Program-made: the position numbers and the translations under genes
Part shown: in pieces, positions 7,895 to 15,452 of the stretch
Layout of the letters: the number at the start of each line of letters is the position of its first letter
How positions within the stretch are numbered: position 1 is the first letter of the stretch
Notes under the pieces: model-generated
The model's input: the letters and a program-made list of their open reading frames with translations, nothing else
The model's database searches: none
Told to the model about the DNA's origin: nothing
DNA from: Actinoplanes palleronii
GTDB taxonomy: Bacteria; Actinomycetota; Actinomycetes; Mycobacteriales; Micromonosporaceae
Assembly (NCBI RefSeq): GCF_016862315.1
Contig: NZ_BOMS01000139.1
Coordinates: 1 to 64,000 of the forward strand
Direction: 5' to 3'
DNA: 64,000 nt

Positions 7895-9430
7895 TCAGTC
7901 GATGGCGTCGTAGGCGGCGCTGGTCAGGAAGTCGGCGAAGTCGTCGGCCAGGGCGACCCGCTCGAACAGCTTGCGGGCGTCCTCGAAGCGGCCCTCGCCG
8001 CCGGCCGCCTCTTTGATCTTGACGAGTTCCTCGTCCTCGATCCGGGCCACCAACTCGGCGGTGATCGGGGTGCCGTCCGGCAGCTTGACGCCGTTGTGGA
8101 TCCACTGCCAGATCTGCGAGCGGGAGATCTCCGCGGTGGCGGCGTCCTCCATCAGGTTGTGGATCGCGACCGCGCCGTTGCCGCGCAGCCAGGCTTCCAG
8201 GTACTGCAGGGCCACGTTGACGTTGTTGCGCAGCCCGGCCTCGGTGACCTGCGCGTCGAGCGAGGCGACGTCGAGCAGGTCACGGGCGTCGACCGAGACG
8301 TCCGGGCGCAGCTTGCCGAGCTGGTTCGGCTTGTCGCCGAGCACCCGGTCGAAGATCGCCTGGCAGACCGGGACCAGGTCGGGGTGCGCCACCCAGGAAC
8401 CGTCGAAGCCGTCGCCGGCCTCGCGCTCCTTGTCCTCGTTGACCTTCGCGAGGGCCACCTCGTTGACCTTCGGGTCGCGGCGGCTCGGGATGAACGCGGC
8501 CATCCCGCCCATCGCGAACGCGCCGCGCTTGTGGCAGGTGGCCACGAGCAGTTCCGAGTACGCCCGCATGAACGGCGCGGTCATCGTCACCGAGGCACGG
8601 TCCGGCAGGATCATCCGCGGGTTGTCCCGGAAGTACTTGATGATGCTGAACAGGTAGTCCCAGCGGCCGGCGTTCAGGCCCGAGATGTGCGGGCGGAGCG
8701 CGTAGAGGATCTCCTCCATCTCGAACGCGGCCGGGATGGTCTCGATCAGCACGGTCGCGCGGATGGTGCCGACCGGGATGTTCAACGTCTCCTGCGCATA
8801 CGTGAAGACGTCGTTCCAGAGCGCGGCTTCCTTGTGCGACTCCATCTTCGGCAGGTAGAAGTACGGCCCACTGCCACGCTCGAGCAACTCCGCGGCGTTG
8901 TGGAAGAAGTAGAGCCCGAAGTCGACCAGGGCGCCGACGGCCGGTTCGCCGTCGACGGGCAGGTGCCGCTCGTCGAGGTGCCAGCCGCGCGGGCGCATCA
9001 CGATCGTGGGGTACGGGCCGTCGTTCAGCGCGTACGTCTTCTTCTCGGTCTCCAGCGTGATCGTGCGCCGGATCGCGTCGTACAGGTTCTGCTGGCCGTC
9101 GACCACGTTGGACCAGTGCGGGGTGTTGGCGTCCTCGAGGTCGGCCAGCCACACCTTGGCGCCCGAGTTCAGCGCGTTGATGGTCATCTTCCGCTCGGTC
9201 GGTCCGGTGATCTCGACGCGGCGGTCCCGCAGGTCGGCGGGGGCCGGCGGGGCCGACCACTCGGCGGCGCGGATGTCGGCGGTCTCGGCCAGGAAGCCCA
9301 GGCTCGCGCCGGCGGCGATCTCGGCTCGCCGGGCGGCACGCGCCTGGAGGAGCTCGTTCCGGCGCGGCCGGAACCGCCGGTTCAGGTCGGCGACGAACGC
9401 CACGGCCTCATCGGACAGGATCTCGGTCAT
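7895..9430 (-). CDS. aceB: Malate synthase A
   Basis: Malate synthase condenses glyoxylate with acetyl-CoA to form malate. The 511-residue length is that of the A-type enzyme. Diagnostic stretches are GPTERKMTINALNSGAKVWL, LADLEDANTP, the metal-ligand region LIETIPAAFEMEEILY, and GDGFDGSWVAHPDLVP. ATG at 9430 is preceded by a strong AGAGGAG site. No isocitrate lyase gene is nearby. The neighbours are purine-degradation genes, so here the enzyme most likely consumes glyoxylate from allantoate breakdown rather than running the glyoxylate shunt. DUF6986 follows in the same operon. Confidence 0.96.
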   Translation of the reverse strand: MTEILSDEAVAFVADLNRRFRPRRNELLQARAARRAEIAAGASLGFLAETADIRAAEWSAPPAPADLRDRRVEITGPTERKMTINALNSGAKVWLADLEDANTPHWSNVVDGQQNLYDAIRRTITLETEKKTYALNDGPYPTIVMRPRGWHLDERHLPVDGEPAVGALVDFGLYFFHNAAELLERGSGPYFYLPKMESHKEAALWNDVFTYAQETLNIPVGTIRATVLIETIPAAFEMEEILYALRPHISGLNAGRWDYLFSIIKYFRDNPRMILPDRASVTMTAPFMRAYSELLVATCHKRGAFAMGGMAAFIPSRRDPKVNEVALAKVNEDKEREAGDGFDGSWVAHPDLVPVCQAIFDRVLGDKPNQLGKLRPDVSVDARDLLDVASLDAQVTEAGLRNNVNVALQYLEAWLRGNGAVAIHNLMEDAATAEISRSQIWQWIHNGVKLPDGTPITAELVARIEDEELVKIKEAAGGEGRFEDARKLFERVALADDFADFLTSAAYDAID

Positions 9431-9546
9431 CGTTGACGGCTCCTCTCGGTGTTATTACTCCCGCGTAGCGTAATGGGGGTGCCGCCCCACGTCAGCGGCC
9501 GCGAGAGCCAAGAAGATCACACTTGGCACACGACCGTCATCAATCC
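9431..9546. promoter_or_regulatory. aceB upstream region with ATTAC-N11-GTAAT inverted repeat
   Basis: This 116 bp gap separates the 8-oxoguanine deaminase stop from aceB. It holds an inverted repeat, ATTAC at 9454-9458 and GTAAT at 9470-9474, 24 bp upstream of the aceB start codon and just upstream of its AGAGGAG site. The size and place suit an operator for an IclR/GntR-type repressor of allantoin or glyoxylate genes. No such regulator gene is in the window, so the assignment is inference. Confidence 0.35.
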
Positions 9547-10899
9547 CTAACGTTCCGCGTTCAGCAGGCGACGGTGTGCTTGCCGCGCCTCCCTCGTCAG
9601 GGTCTCCTCGTCCGCATTGACCAGTTCACCCCGGTTGACCACCGGTTCGCCGCCGACCAGCGCCAGCTCGACCGGCGCCGGCGGGCCGAAGACCAGTGCC
9701 GCCACCCGGTCGTCGATCCCCTCGTGACCCAGCCCGTCCAGCCGCCACATCACCAGGTCGGCCAGCTTGCCCACCTCGAGCGAGCCGATGTCGTCCTGCC
9801 GGCCCAGGCAGCGCGCCCCGCCGATGGTGCCGAGCCGCAGCGCCTCGCGCGCGGTCATCGCGGTCGGCCCGCCGCGCAGCCGCGCCGTGTAGAGCGCCTG
9901 CCGCAGCTCGGCGCCGAGGTGCGAGACCTCCTGCGAGGCCGCGCCGTCGACACCCAGACCCACCGGCACGCCGTGGTCGACGAGTTCACGCACCCGGGCC
10001 ATGCCCGCGCCGAGCCGGGCGTTGGAGCTCGGGCAGTGCGCCACCCCGGTGCCGGTCGCGCCGAGCGTGGCGATCGCCGCGTCGTCGAAGTGCACGCCGT
10101 GCGCCAGCCAGACGTCCTCGCCCAGCCAGCCGACCCGCTCCGCGTACTCGATCGGGGTGCAGCCGAACCGTTCCAGGCAGAACGCCTCCTCGTCGTCGGT
10201 CTCGGCGAGGTGGGTGTGCAGCCGGACGCCCTTGCGCCGGGCCAGCACCGCGGCCTCCTCCATCAGCCGGGTGGTGACCGAGAACGGCGAGCACGGCGCG
10301 ACCGCGATCTGCAGCATCGCGTCCGGCGACGGGTCGTGCCACTTGTCGATCGCTGCCTCGGTGGCGGCCAGGGCCTCGTCGGTGTCCTCGACCACGTGGT
10401 CCGGCGGCAGCCCGCCGTCCTTGCGGCTCAGGTCCATCGACCCGCGGGTCGGGTGGAACCGGAGCCCGATCCGCCGGGCCGCCTCGATCTCGGCGCCGAG
10501 CACGTCGCCGCCGTCGCGGGGGAAGACGTAGTGGTGATCCATGCTGGTGGTGCAGCCGGACAGGGCCAGCCAGCCCAGCCCGGCACCGGCCGCCGCGCCG
10601 ACGATCTCGGCGTCCAGCCGGCCCCAGATCGGGTAGAGCGTGGTCAGCCAGCCGAACAGCGTCTCGTCCAGGGCCAGGCCGCGGGTCGCCCACTGGTACA
10701 GGTGGTGGTGGGTGTTGACCAGGCCCGGGGTGACCAGGCCACCCTTGCCGTCGATCCGCTCGGCGTGATCGAAACCGGTCGCCGGGCCAGGGCCGACGGC
10801 CGCGATCCGGCCGTCGTCGCCGACCACCACGTGGCCGTCGGCATACTCCGTGCCGGCCGCGTCGACGGTCGCGACCGTGACGTTCTCCAGGCGGATCAC
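9547..10899 (-). CDS. 8-oxoguanine deaminase-type amidohydrolase
   Basis: The 450-residue protein is an ATZ/TRZ-family amidohydrolase. It shows the metal pair in GLVNTHHHLYQWATRG, HTHLAETDDEE, LAHGVHFDD and the catalytic Asp in GLGVDGAASQE. The combination of THHHLYQ and GCTTSMDHHYVFP is typical of bacterial 8-oxoguanine deaminases, which convert 8-oxoguanine to urate. Its position directly after uricase fits that reaction. The GTG start at 10899 overlaps the uricase stop as GTGA, so the genes are translationally coupled. Related deaminases act on guanine or triazines, so the exact substrate needs assay. Confidence 0.85.
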   Translation of the reverse strand: MIRLENVTVATVDAAGTEYADGHVVVGDDGRIAAVGPGPATGFDHAERIDGKGGLVTPGLVNTHHHLYQWATRGLALDETLFGWLTTLYPIWGRLDAEIVGAAAGAGLGWLALSGCTTSMDHHYVFPRDGGDVLGAEIEAARRIGLRFHPTRGSMDLSRKDGGLPPDHVVEDTDEALAATEAAIDKWHDPSPDAMLQIAVAPCSPFSVTTRLMEEAAVLARRKGVRLHTHLAETDDEEAFCLERFGCTPIEYAERVGWLGEDVWLAHGVHFDDAAIATLGATGTGVAHCPSSNARLGAGMARVRELVDHGVPVGLGVDGAASQEVSHLGAELRQALYTARLRGGPTAMTAREALRLGTIGGARCLGRQDDIGSLEVGKLADLVMWRLDGLGHEGIDDRVAALVFGPPAPVELALVGGEPVVNRGELVNADEETLTREARQAHRRLLNAER

Positions 10900-11756
10900 A
10901 GGTACCACTCCGCGCTGGCTGGCGCCGCGTCGTCGCGGGTCACGGTTCCTTCGATCAATCCGTACGGCCGGTCGCCGGCGATGAACACCTCGTTGTCGTT
11001 CTCCAGCCCGAACGGGGACAGGTCGACCAGGTAGTGGTGCTTGTTCGGCAGCGCCAGGCGGATCTCGGCGAGCTCCGGGCGGTTCGTCAGCACCATGGTG
11101 CCCATCGACAGCAGGGTCTGCTGGAGCGAATAGCTGTAGGTGTTCACGAACGCGCCGGTCATCGCGTCCAGCGCGCCCTGGAACGACGAGCCCCAGTCGG
11201 CGTCGTCGGTCAGGTGCCGCCACTTCGCGTCCACGGCGGTCGCCAGGATCCGGTCGGTCGACTCCGGCAGCGTCGTGTAGCGGTCCTTGACGAAACCGTG
11301 GAACTCCGACGCGGTGGTGTTCAGCAGCACCAGGCCGGAGATCCCGGAGACCACCTGGGTGGCCTCGCGGCTCACCGTGACGACGGTGGTGCGGGTGTAG
11401 TCGCCACGCTTCTGGAACGAGTGCGGGCCGAGGCGGTCCCAGGCGTACGACTCGATGCTGACCTTCGCGGAGTCCACCTGGCCCTGCGTCTTGACGAAGT
11501 GCCGGGCCAGCAGCAGCGCGAACGCCTCCGGCTCGCCGGCACCGTGCTGCTTGGCGAACGCGTACACGGTGTTCTTCATCGTGTCGGTCGGCAGCACCCC
11601 CGAGTTGTCGCCGGTCTGGTGGGTGGCCGCCAGATCACCGGAGAGCGCGACGCTGACGTTGAAGTCCACCAGCCCATACGTCTCGCCGTCCCGGTGCACG
11701 CGGACCAGCCGGGTCTCCGCCTTGCCGTACCGGTTGGGCCCGAGCACGATCGCCAA
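10896..11756 (-). CDS. uox: Urate oxidase (uricase)
   Basis: The cofactor-free enzyme oxidises urate to 5-hydroxyisourate. The 286-residue protein carries the catalytic Lys in NRYGKAETRL and the Thr of PTDTMKNTVYAFAK. Other family stretches are SFQKRGDYTR, EFHGFVKDRYTTLPE and LPNKHHYLVDLSPFGLEN. The start is a TTG at 11756, supported by a GAGGGAGC site seven bases upstream that lies inside the hiuH 3' end; hiuH stops four bases before the TTG. It is the third gene of uraD-hiuH-uox-deaminase. Confidence 0.96.
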   Translation of the reverse strand: MAIVLGPNRYGKAETRLVRVHRDGETYGLVDFNVSVALSGDLAATHQTGDNSGVLPTDTMKNTVYAFAKQHGAGEPEAFALLLARHFVKTQGQVDSAKVSIESYAWDRLGPHSFQKRGDYTRTTVVTVSREATQVVSGISGLVLLNTTASEFHGFVKDRYTTLPESTDRILATAVDAKWRHLTDDADWGSSFQGALDAMTGAFVNTYSYSLQQTLLSMGTMVLTNRPELAEIRLALPNKHHYLVDLSPFGLENDNEVFIAGDRPYGLIEGTVTRDDAAPASAEWYL

Positions 11757-11759
11757 CGT

Positions 11760-12119
11760 TCAGCTCCCTCGATAAGTGGTGTAGCCGTACCGGCTGAGCA
11801 GCAGCGGCACGTGGTAGTGACGTTCCGGGTCGTGCACGTGGAAGGCAATGGTGATCTCCGGGAAGAAGCACTCCTTGCCGAGGTACGGCTCCACGTAGAA
11901 GAACAGCCGGTACCCGCCGGCCTGCCAGTCACGCATCGGCACCGAATAGCGCAGCCGGCCGTCGTCGTCGGTGCGGCCCTCGCCGACGGTCGACCAGCCG
12001 TCCGAGTCACGGCGTTCCAGCCGGACGTAGACGTCCCGGGCCGGCTCGCCGGTGATGGTGTCCAGGATGTGCGTCGAGATCCGGGCGTGGAACTCGGCCG
12101 CCAGACCGTCAGAGGGCAT
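11760..12119 (-). CDS. hiuH: 5-hydroxyisourate hydrolase (transthyretin-like)
   Basis: This enzyme opens 5-hydroxyisourate to OHCU. The 119-residue protein is the normal length for a transthyretin-related hydrolase. It ends in the diagnostic tetrapeptide YRGS and has the N-terminal histidine in ISTHILDTITGEPA. The region HYHVPLLLSRYGYTTYRGS matches the family closely. ATG at 12119 lies inside the end of uraD (11 bp overlap), so translation is coupled. Confidence 0.96.
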   Translation of the reverse strand: MPSDGLAAEFHARISTHILDTITGEPARDVYVRLERRDSDGWSTVGEGRTDDDGRLRYSVPMRDWQAGGYRLFFYVEPYLGKECFFPEITIAFHVHDPERHYHVPLLLSRYGYTTYRGS

Positions 12120-12615
12120 CGAGCACCCGCTCCAGCCGCAGCCCGGCGATCTTGCGGAGCTCCTCCGCCACGATGACCCGCTCGGCCGCCTCGTCGTTGC
12201 CGAGCCGCTCACGGGCCGCGGCCAGGATCTCGGCCTGGCTCCGCCCGCTCGCGAAGATCAGGAACACGTGGCCGAACCGGTCCTCGTACGCCCGGTTGGC
12301 CTCGATCAGCGCGGCCTTCGTCGCGTCGTCGGCGCTCTGCGCGGCGGCCGACTGCTCCACCCGGGACCAGGCCGCCTCCTGCGACGCGCCGGCCGCCCGC
12401 TCGCCGATCCGCGGGTGCGCGGACAGGCCCAGCACCACGTCCTCCCAGGTCAACGCGCGCGCCGCGGCATCGGCCGCGGCGACGACGGCGGCCCGGTCCG
12501 GGTACGGCCGCCCGGCGGCGATCGTGGTGCCCCAGGCCGGCGCTGCCAGGCAGGCCAGCAACTGGTCGGTCAGGCGCTCGGCCGGCAGCGCGTTGAACGT
12601 CTCCACCGCGCTCAT
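12109..12615 (-). CDS. uraD: OHCU decarboxylase
   Basis: This enzyme decarboxylates OHCU to S-allantoin. The 168-residue protein shows the family's active-site HPRIGE motif and the conserved ANRAYEDRFGHVFLIFASGR block, with catalytic His and Glu in the former. It is the first gene of the urate operon. ATG at 12615 is preceded by a GAGGAGGGGG site. Together with hiuH, uricase and the deaminase it gives a complete 8-oxoguanine/urate to allantoin path. Confidence 0.95.
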   Translation of the reverse strand: MSAVETFNALPAERLTDQLLACLAAPAWGTTIAAGRPYPDRAAVVAAADAAARALTWEDVVLGLSAHPRIGERAAGASQEAAWSRVEQSAAAQSADDATKAALIEANRAYEDRFGHVFLIFASGRSQAEILAAARERLGNDEAAERVIVAEELRKIAGLRLERVLDAL

Positions 12616-12776
12616 CGGTCACCCCCTCCTCGATGTTGATCAGTCAAGCAGGCCGACTCCGCCAGGTGCACCGGCGGAGCGAAGAATTAACACGGTCACC
12701 CTGCCACGATCCTCAATCGGAAACACTGCCGATCCGCGGTCCGGTGATGCTCGCGGGGATCGGGAAGACTGTCCGC
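12616..12776. promoter_or_regulatory. Divergent uraD/hrpB promoter region with small hairpin
   Basis: This 161 bp gap must hold promoters for the urate operon and for hrpB. A hairpin with 7-bp arms, CTCCGCC at 12657-12663 and GGCGGAG at 12673-12679, surrounds the palindrome GGTGCACC. Its symmetry makes it a candidate operator, but nothing else in the sequence proves this. Confidence 0.3.
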
Positions 12777-15338
12777 GTGCTGATCCCCGCCGACGCCCTG
12801 CCCGATCTCCCGGTCCGCGACCTGCTGCCGGAGGTCACCGCCACGCTCGCCGCCGCGGGAGCCGCGGTGCTCGTCGCGCCGCCGGGCACCGGCAAGACCA
12901 CACTCGTCCCGCTCGCCCTGGCCGGACCGGGCCGGGTGCTGGTGGCCGAGCCCCGGCGGGTCGCCGCCCGGGCCGCCGCCCGCCGGATGGCCGCCCTGCT
13001 CGGCGAGCAGGTCGGCGAGCGGGTCGGTTACGCGGTGCGCGGCGAGCGGAAGGTCTCCCGGCAGACCGTGGTCGAGGTGGTCACCACCGGGCTGCTGCTG
13101 CGCCGGCTGCAGCGTGACCCCGAGCTGGCCGGCACGTCGGTGGTGATCCTGGACGAGTGCCACGAGCGGCATCTCGACTCCGACCTCGCGCTGGCCTTCC
13201 TGATCGAGGTGCGCGGCGTGCTGCGGCCCGAGCTGCAGCTGCTGGCGACGTCCGCGACCGCCGACTCCGACCGGCTGGCCGCGGTGCTCGGCGAGACCGG
13301 CCGCCCCGCGCCGGTGATCACCGCGTATGCCCGCACCTACCCGGTCGAGGTGCTGTGGTCGCCGCCGCCCGTCCCGATCGCGCCGCCGCTCGGGCTGCGG
13401 GTCGATCCGAAACTGCTCGACCACGTGGCCGCCACCACCCGGCGGGCGCTCGCCGAGGGCGACGGCGACGTGCTGGTCTTCCTCCCCGGCGCGCGGGAGA
13501 TCGACACGGTGGCCGGCCGGCTGCGCGGGGTCGACGCCGAGGTGCTGCCGCTGCACGGCCGCCAGTCCGGCGCGGCACAGGACGCCGCGTTGCGTCCCGG
13601 GCCGGGCCGCCGGGTGGTGCTGGCCACCACGATCGCGGAGAGCAGCCTGACCGTGCCCGGGGTGCGGTCGGTGGTCGACGGCGGGCTCAGCCGGGTCCCG
13701 CGGATGGATCACTCGCGCGGCCTGGGCGCGCTGGTCACCGTCGCGGTGTCCCGCTCGTCGGCGGTCCAGCGAGCCGGCCGGGCCGGCCGCGAGGCGCCCG
13801 GACGGGCCTATCGGTGCTGGTCGCAGGCTCAGCACGACCGGCTGGCGGCACAGCCCGAGCCGGAGATCGCGGCGGCCGACCTGACCGGCTTCGCCCTCGA
13901 TCTGGCGCTCTGGGGTGACCCGGGCGGCGCCGGGCTGGCGCTGCCCGACCCGCCGCCGGCGGGCGCGCTGCGCGCCGCCGTGGCCACCCTGCACGACCTG
14001 GGCGCGGTCGACGACGAGGGCCGGGTCACCGCGCGGGGCCGCGCGCTGGCCGGTGCCGGTCTGCACCCGCGGCTGGCCCGCGCCCTGCTGGACGGCGCGA
14101 CCCTGGTCGGTGCCCGGCGGGCCGCCGAGATCATCGCGGTCCTCGACGATCCCGGCTCGACCACCGACGACCTGGTGCGGGCGGTGCGCCAGGCGCGCGC
14201 GGCGAACACGGCGCCGTGGCGGGCCGAGGTCCGCCGCCTGACCGCCGCCACCAGTCCCGATCCAGCCGCGACCACCGCCGGCCCCGCCGCGCCGCCCGAG
14301 ACCGCGGCTCCGGGAGAGGCCGGGCGGGCAGGCAGAGCCACGCACTCCGCGGCGGCGCGGATTCCCGACGACCTGGCCACCGGGCTGGTGGTCGGGCTGG
14401 CGTTCCCCGAGCGGGTCGCGCTGGCCCGGGAGCCGGGCGCCCGGGAATACCTGATGGCCGGGGGCACCGCCGCCGACCTCCCGCCGGCCAGTGCGCTCGC
14501 CGGGACACCCTGGCTCGCGGTCGCCTCCGCCGACCGGACCGCCGGGGCGCGCACCGCGCGGATCCGCAGCGCCGCGCCCCTGGACGAGGACACCGCGCGG
14601 GAGGTGGCGGCCGCGCTGTACCGCGAGGACACCGAGATCGGCTGGATCGACGGCGACGTGGTGGCCCGGCGGGTGCAGCGGCTCGGCGCGATCACGCTGA
14701 CCACCCGGCGGATCGCCGACCCGAAGCCCGCCGCGCTGCGCGAGGCGCTCTTCACCGGGCTGCGGGCGACCGGACTGAGCCTGCTGACCTGGAGCCGGGC
14801 CACCGAGGAGCTGCGGGCCCGGCTGGCGTTCGCGCACGCCGCGCTCGGCGACCCGTGGCCGGACGTCTCCGACGAGGCCCTGCTCGCCGACGCCGAGGAC
14901 TGGCTGGATCTCGGCACCGCACGCCGCCGCGCCGACCTGGCGAAACTCGACGTGGCCTCGGCGCTGCGCCGGCGGGTGCCCTGGTCGGTGGCCGGCCGCC
15001 TGAACGACGTCGCCCCGGAACGGCTGCCGGTGCCCAGCGGTTCGCAGGTCCGGGTCGACTACTCCGATCCGGCCGCGCCGGTGCTGGCGGTGAAGGTGCA
15101 GGAGGCGTTCGGCTGGAAAGACGCGCCCCGGCTGGCCGACGGCCGGGTTCCGGTGCGGCTGCACCTGCTCTCCCCGGCCGGACGGCCGGTCGCCGTCACC
15201 AGCGACCTCGCCTCGTTCTGGCGGCAGGGGTATCCGCAGGTCCGGGCGGAGTTGCGCGGGCGCTATCCGCGCCATCCGTGGCCCGAGGACCCGCTGACCG
15301 CCCCGCCGACCCGCCGCCTGAACCCCCGCTCCCGCTGA
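12777..15338 (+). CDS. hrpB: ATP-dependent helicase HrpB
   Basis: HrpB is a DEAH/DECH-family RNA-helicase-like protein. The 853-residue product has Walker A in APPGTGKTTLVP, the DECH box in VILDECHERHLDSD, motif III TSAT and motif VI QRAGRAGR. Helicase-associated and HrpB C-terminal domains follow, the latter with VPWSVAGRLNDVAPERLPVP. I chose GTG at 12777, which has GGGAAG nine bases upstream; ATG at 12747 would add ten residues. A Pro/Ala-rich linker near residues 495-525 separates the helicase core from the C-terminal part. It converges on the GGDEF-EAL gene, with a palindromic repeat between them. Confidence 0.93.
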   Translation: MLIPADALPDLPVRDLLPEVTATLAAAGAAVLVAPPGTGKTTLVPLALAGPGRVLVAEPRRVAARAAARRMAALLGEQVGERVGYAVRGERKVSRQTVVEVVTTGLLLRRLQRDPELAGTSVVILDECHERHLDSDLALAFLIEVRGVLRPELQLLATSATADSDRLAAVLGETGRPAPVITAYARTYPVEVLWSPPPVPIAPPLGLRVDPKLLDHVAATTRRALAEGDGDVLVFLPGAREIDTVAGRLRGVDAEVLPLHGRQSGAAQDAALRPGPGRRVVLATTIAESSLTVPGVRSVVDGGLSRVPRMDHSRGLGALVTVAVSRSSAVQRAGRAGREAPGRAYRCWSQAQHDRLAAQPEPEIAAADLTGFALDLALWGDPGGAGLALPDPPPAGALRAAVATLHDLGAVDDEGRVTARGRALAGAGLHPRLARALLDGATLVGARRAAEIIAVLDDPGSTTDDLVRAVRQARAANTAPWRAEVRRLTAATSPDPAATTAGPAAPPETAAPGEAGRAGRATHSAAARIPDDLATGLVVGLAFPERVALAREPGAREYLMAGGTAADLPPASALAGTPWLAVASADRTAGARTARIRSAAPLDEDTAREVAAALYREDTEIGWIDGDVVARRVQRLGAITLTTRRIADPKPAALREALFTGLRATGLSLLTWSRATEELRARLAFAHAALGDPWPDVSDEALLADAEDWLDLGTARRRADLAKLDVASALRRRVPWSVAGRLNDVAPERLPVPSGSQVRVDYSDPAAPVLAVKVQEAFGWKDAPRLADGRVPVRLHLLSPAGRPVAVTSDLASFWRQGYPQVRAELRGRYPRHPWPEDPLTAPPTRRLNPRSR

Positions 15339-15357
15339 CCCCGCGCCGCGCGGTCCC

Positions 15358-15443
15358 GGCTGGTGCTCAGGGGTGCCTCAGGAGTTCTGAGGCACCCCTG
15401 ACGACCAGCCAAGACCAGGCACCCCTGAGCTCCAGCCCGGCTG
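15358..15443. repeat. Palindromic element (CAGGGGTG family) plus half copy
   Basis: A long inverted repeat (15358-15410) has left arm GGCTGGTGCTCAGGGGTGCC and a right arm ending CACCCCTGACGACCAGCC. It is followed by a lone right-arm copy (about 15415-15436). It lies between the convergent stops of hrpB and the GGDEF-EAL gene and could act as a bidirectional terminator. It belongs to the same family as the elements near 21.6, 29.2, 39.4-39.6, 53.9 and 54.4 kb. Confidence 0.85.
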
Positions 15444-15452
15444 ACCCGGGCC

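Noticed and set aside
12696..15275. A very long open frame on the strand opposite hrpB
   Set aside because: It is rich in Arg, Gly, Pro and His, has no recognisable motif and mirrors the strong third-position GC of hrpB. Such shadows occur over most genes here.
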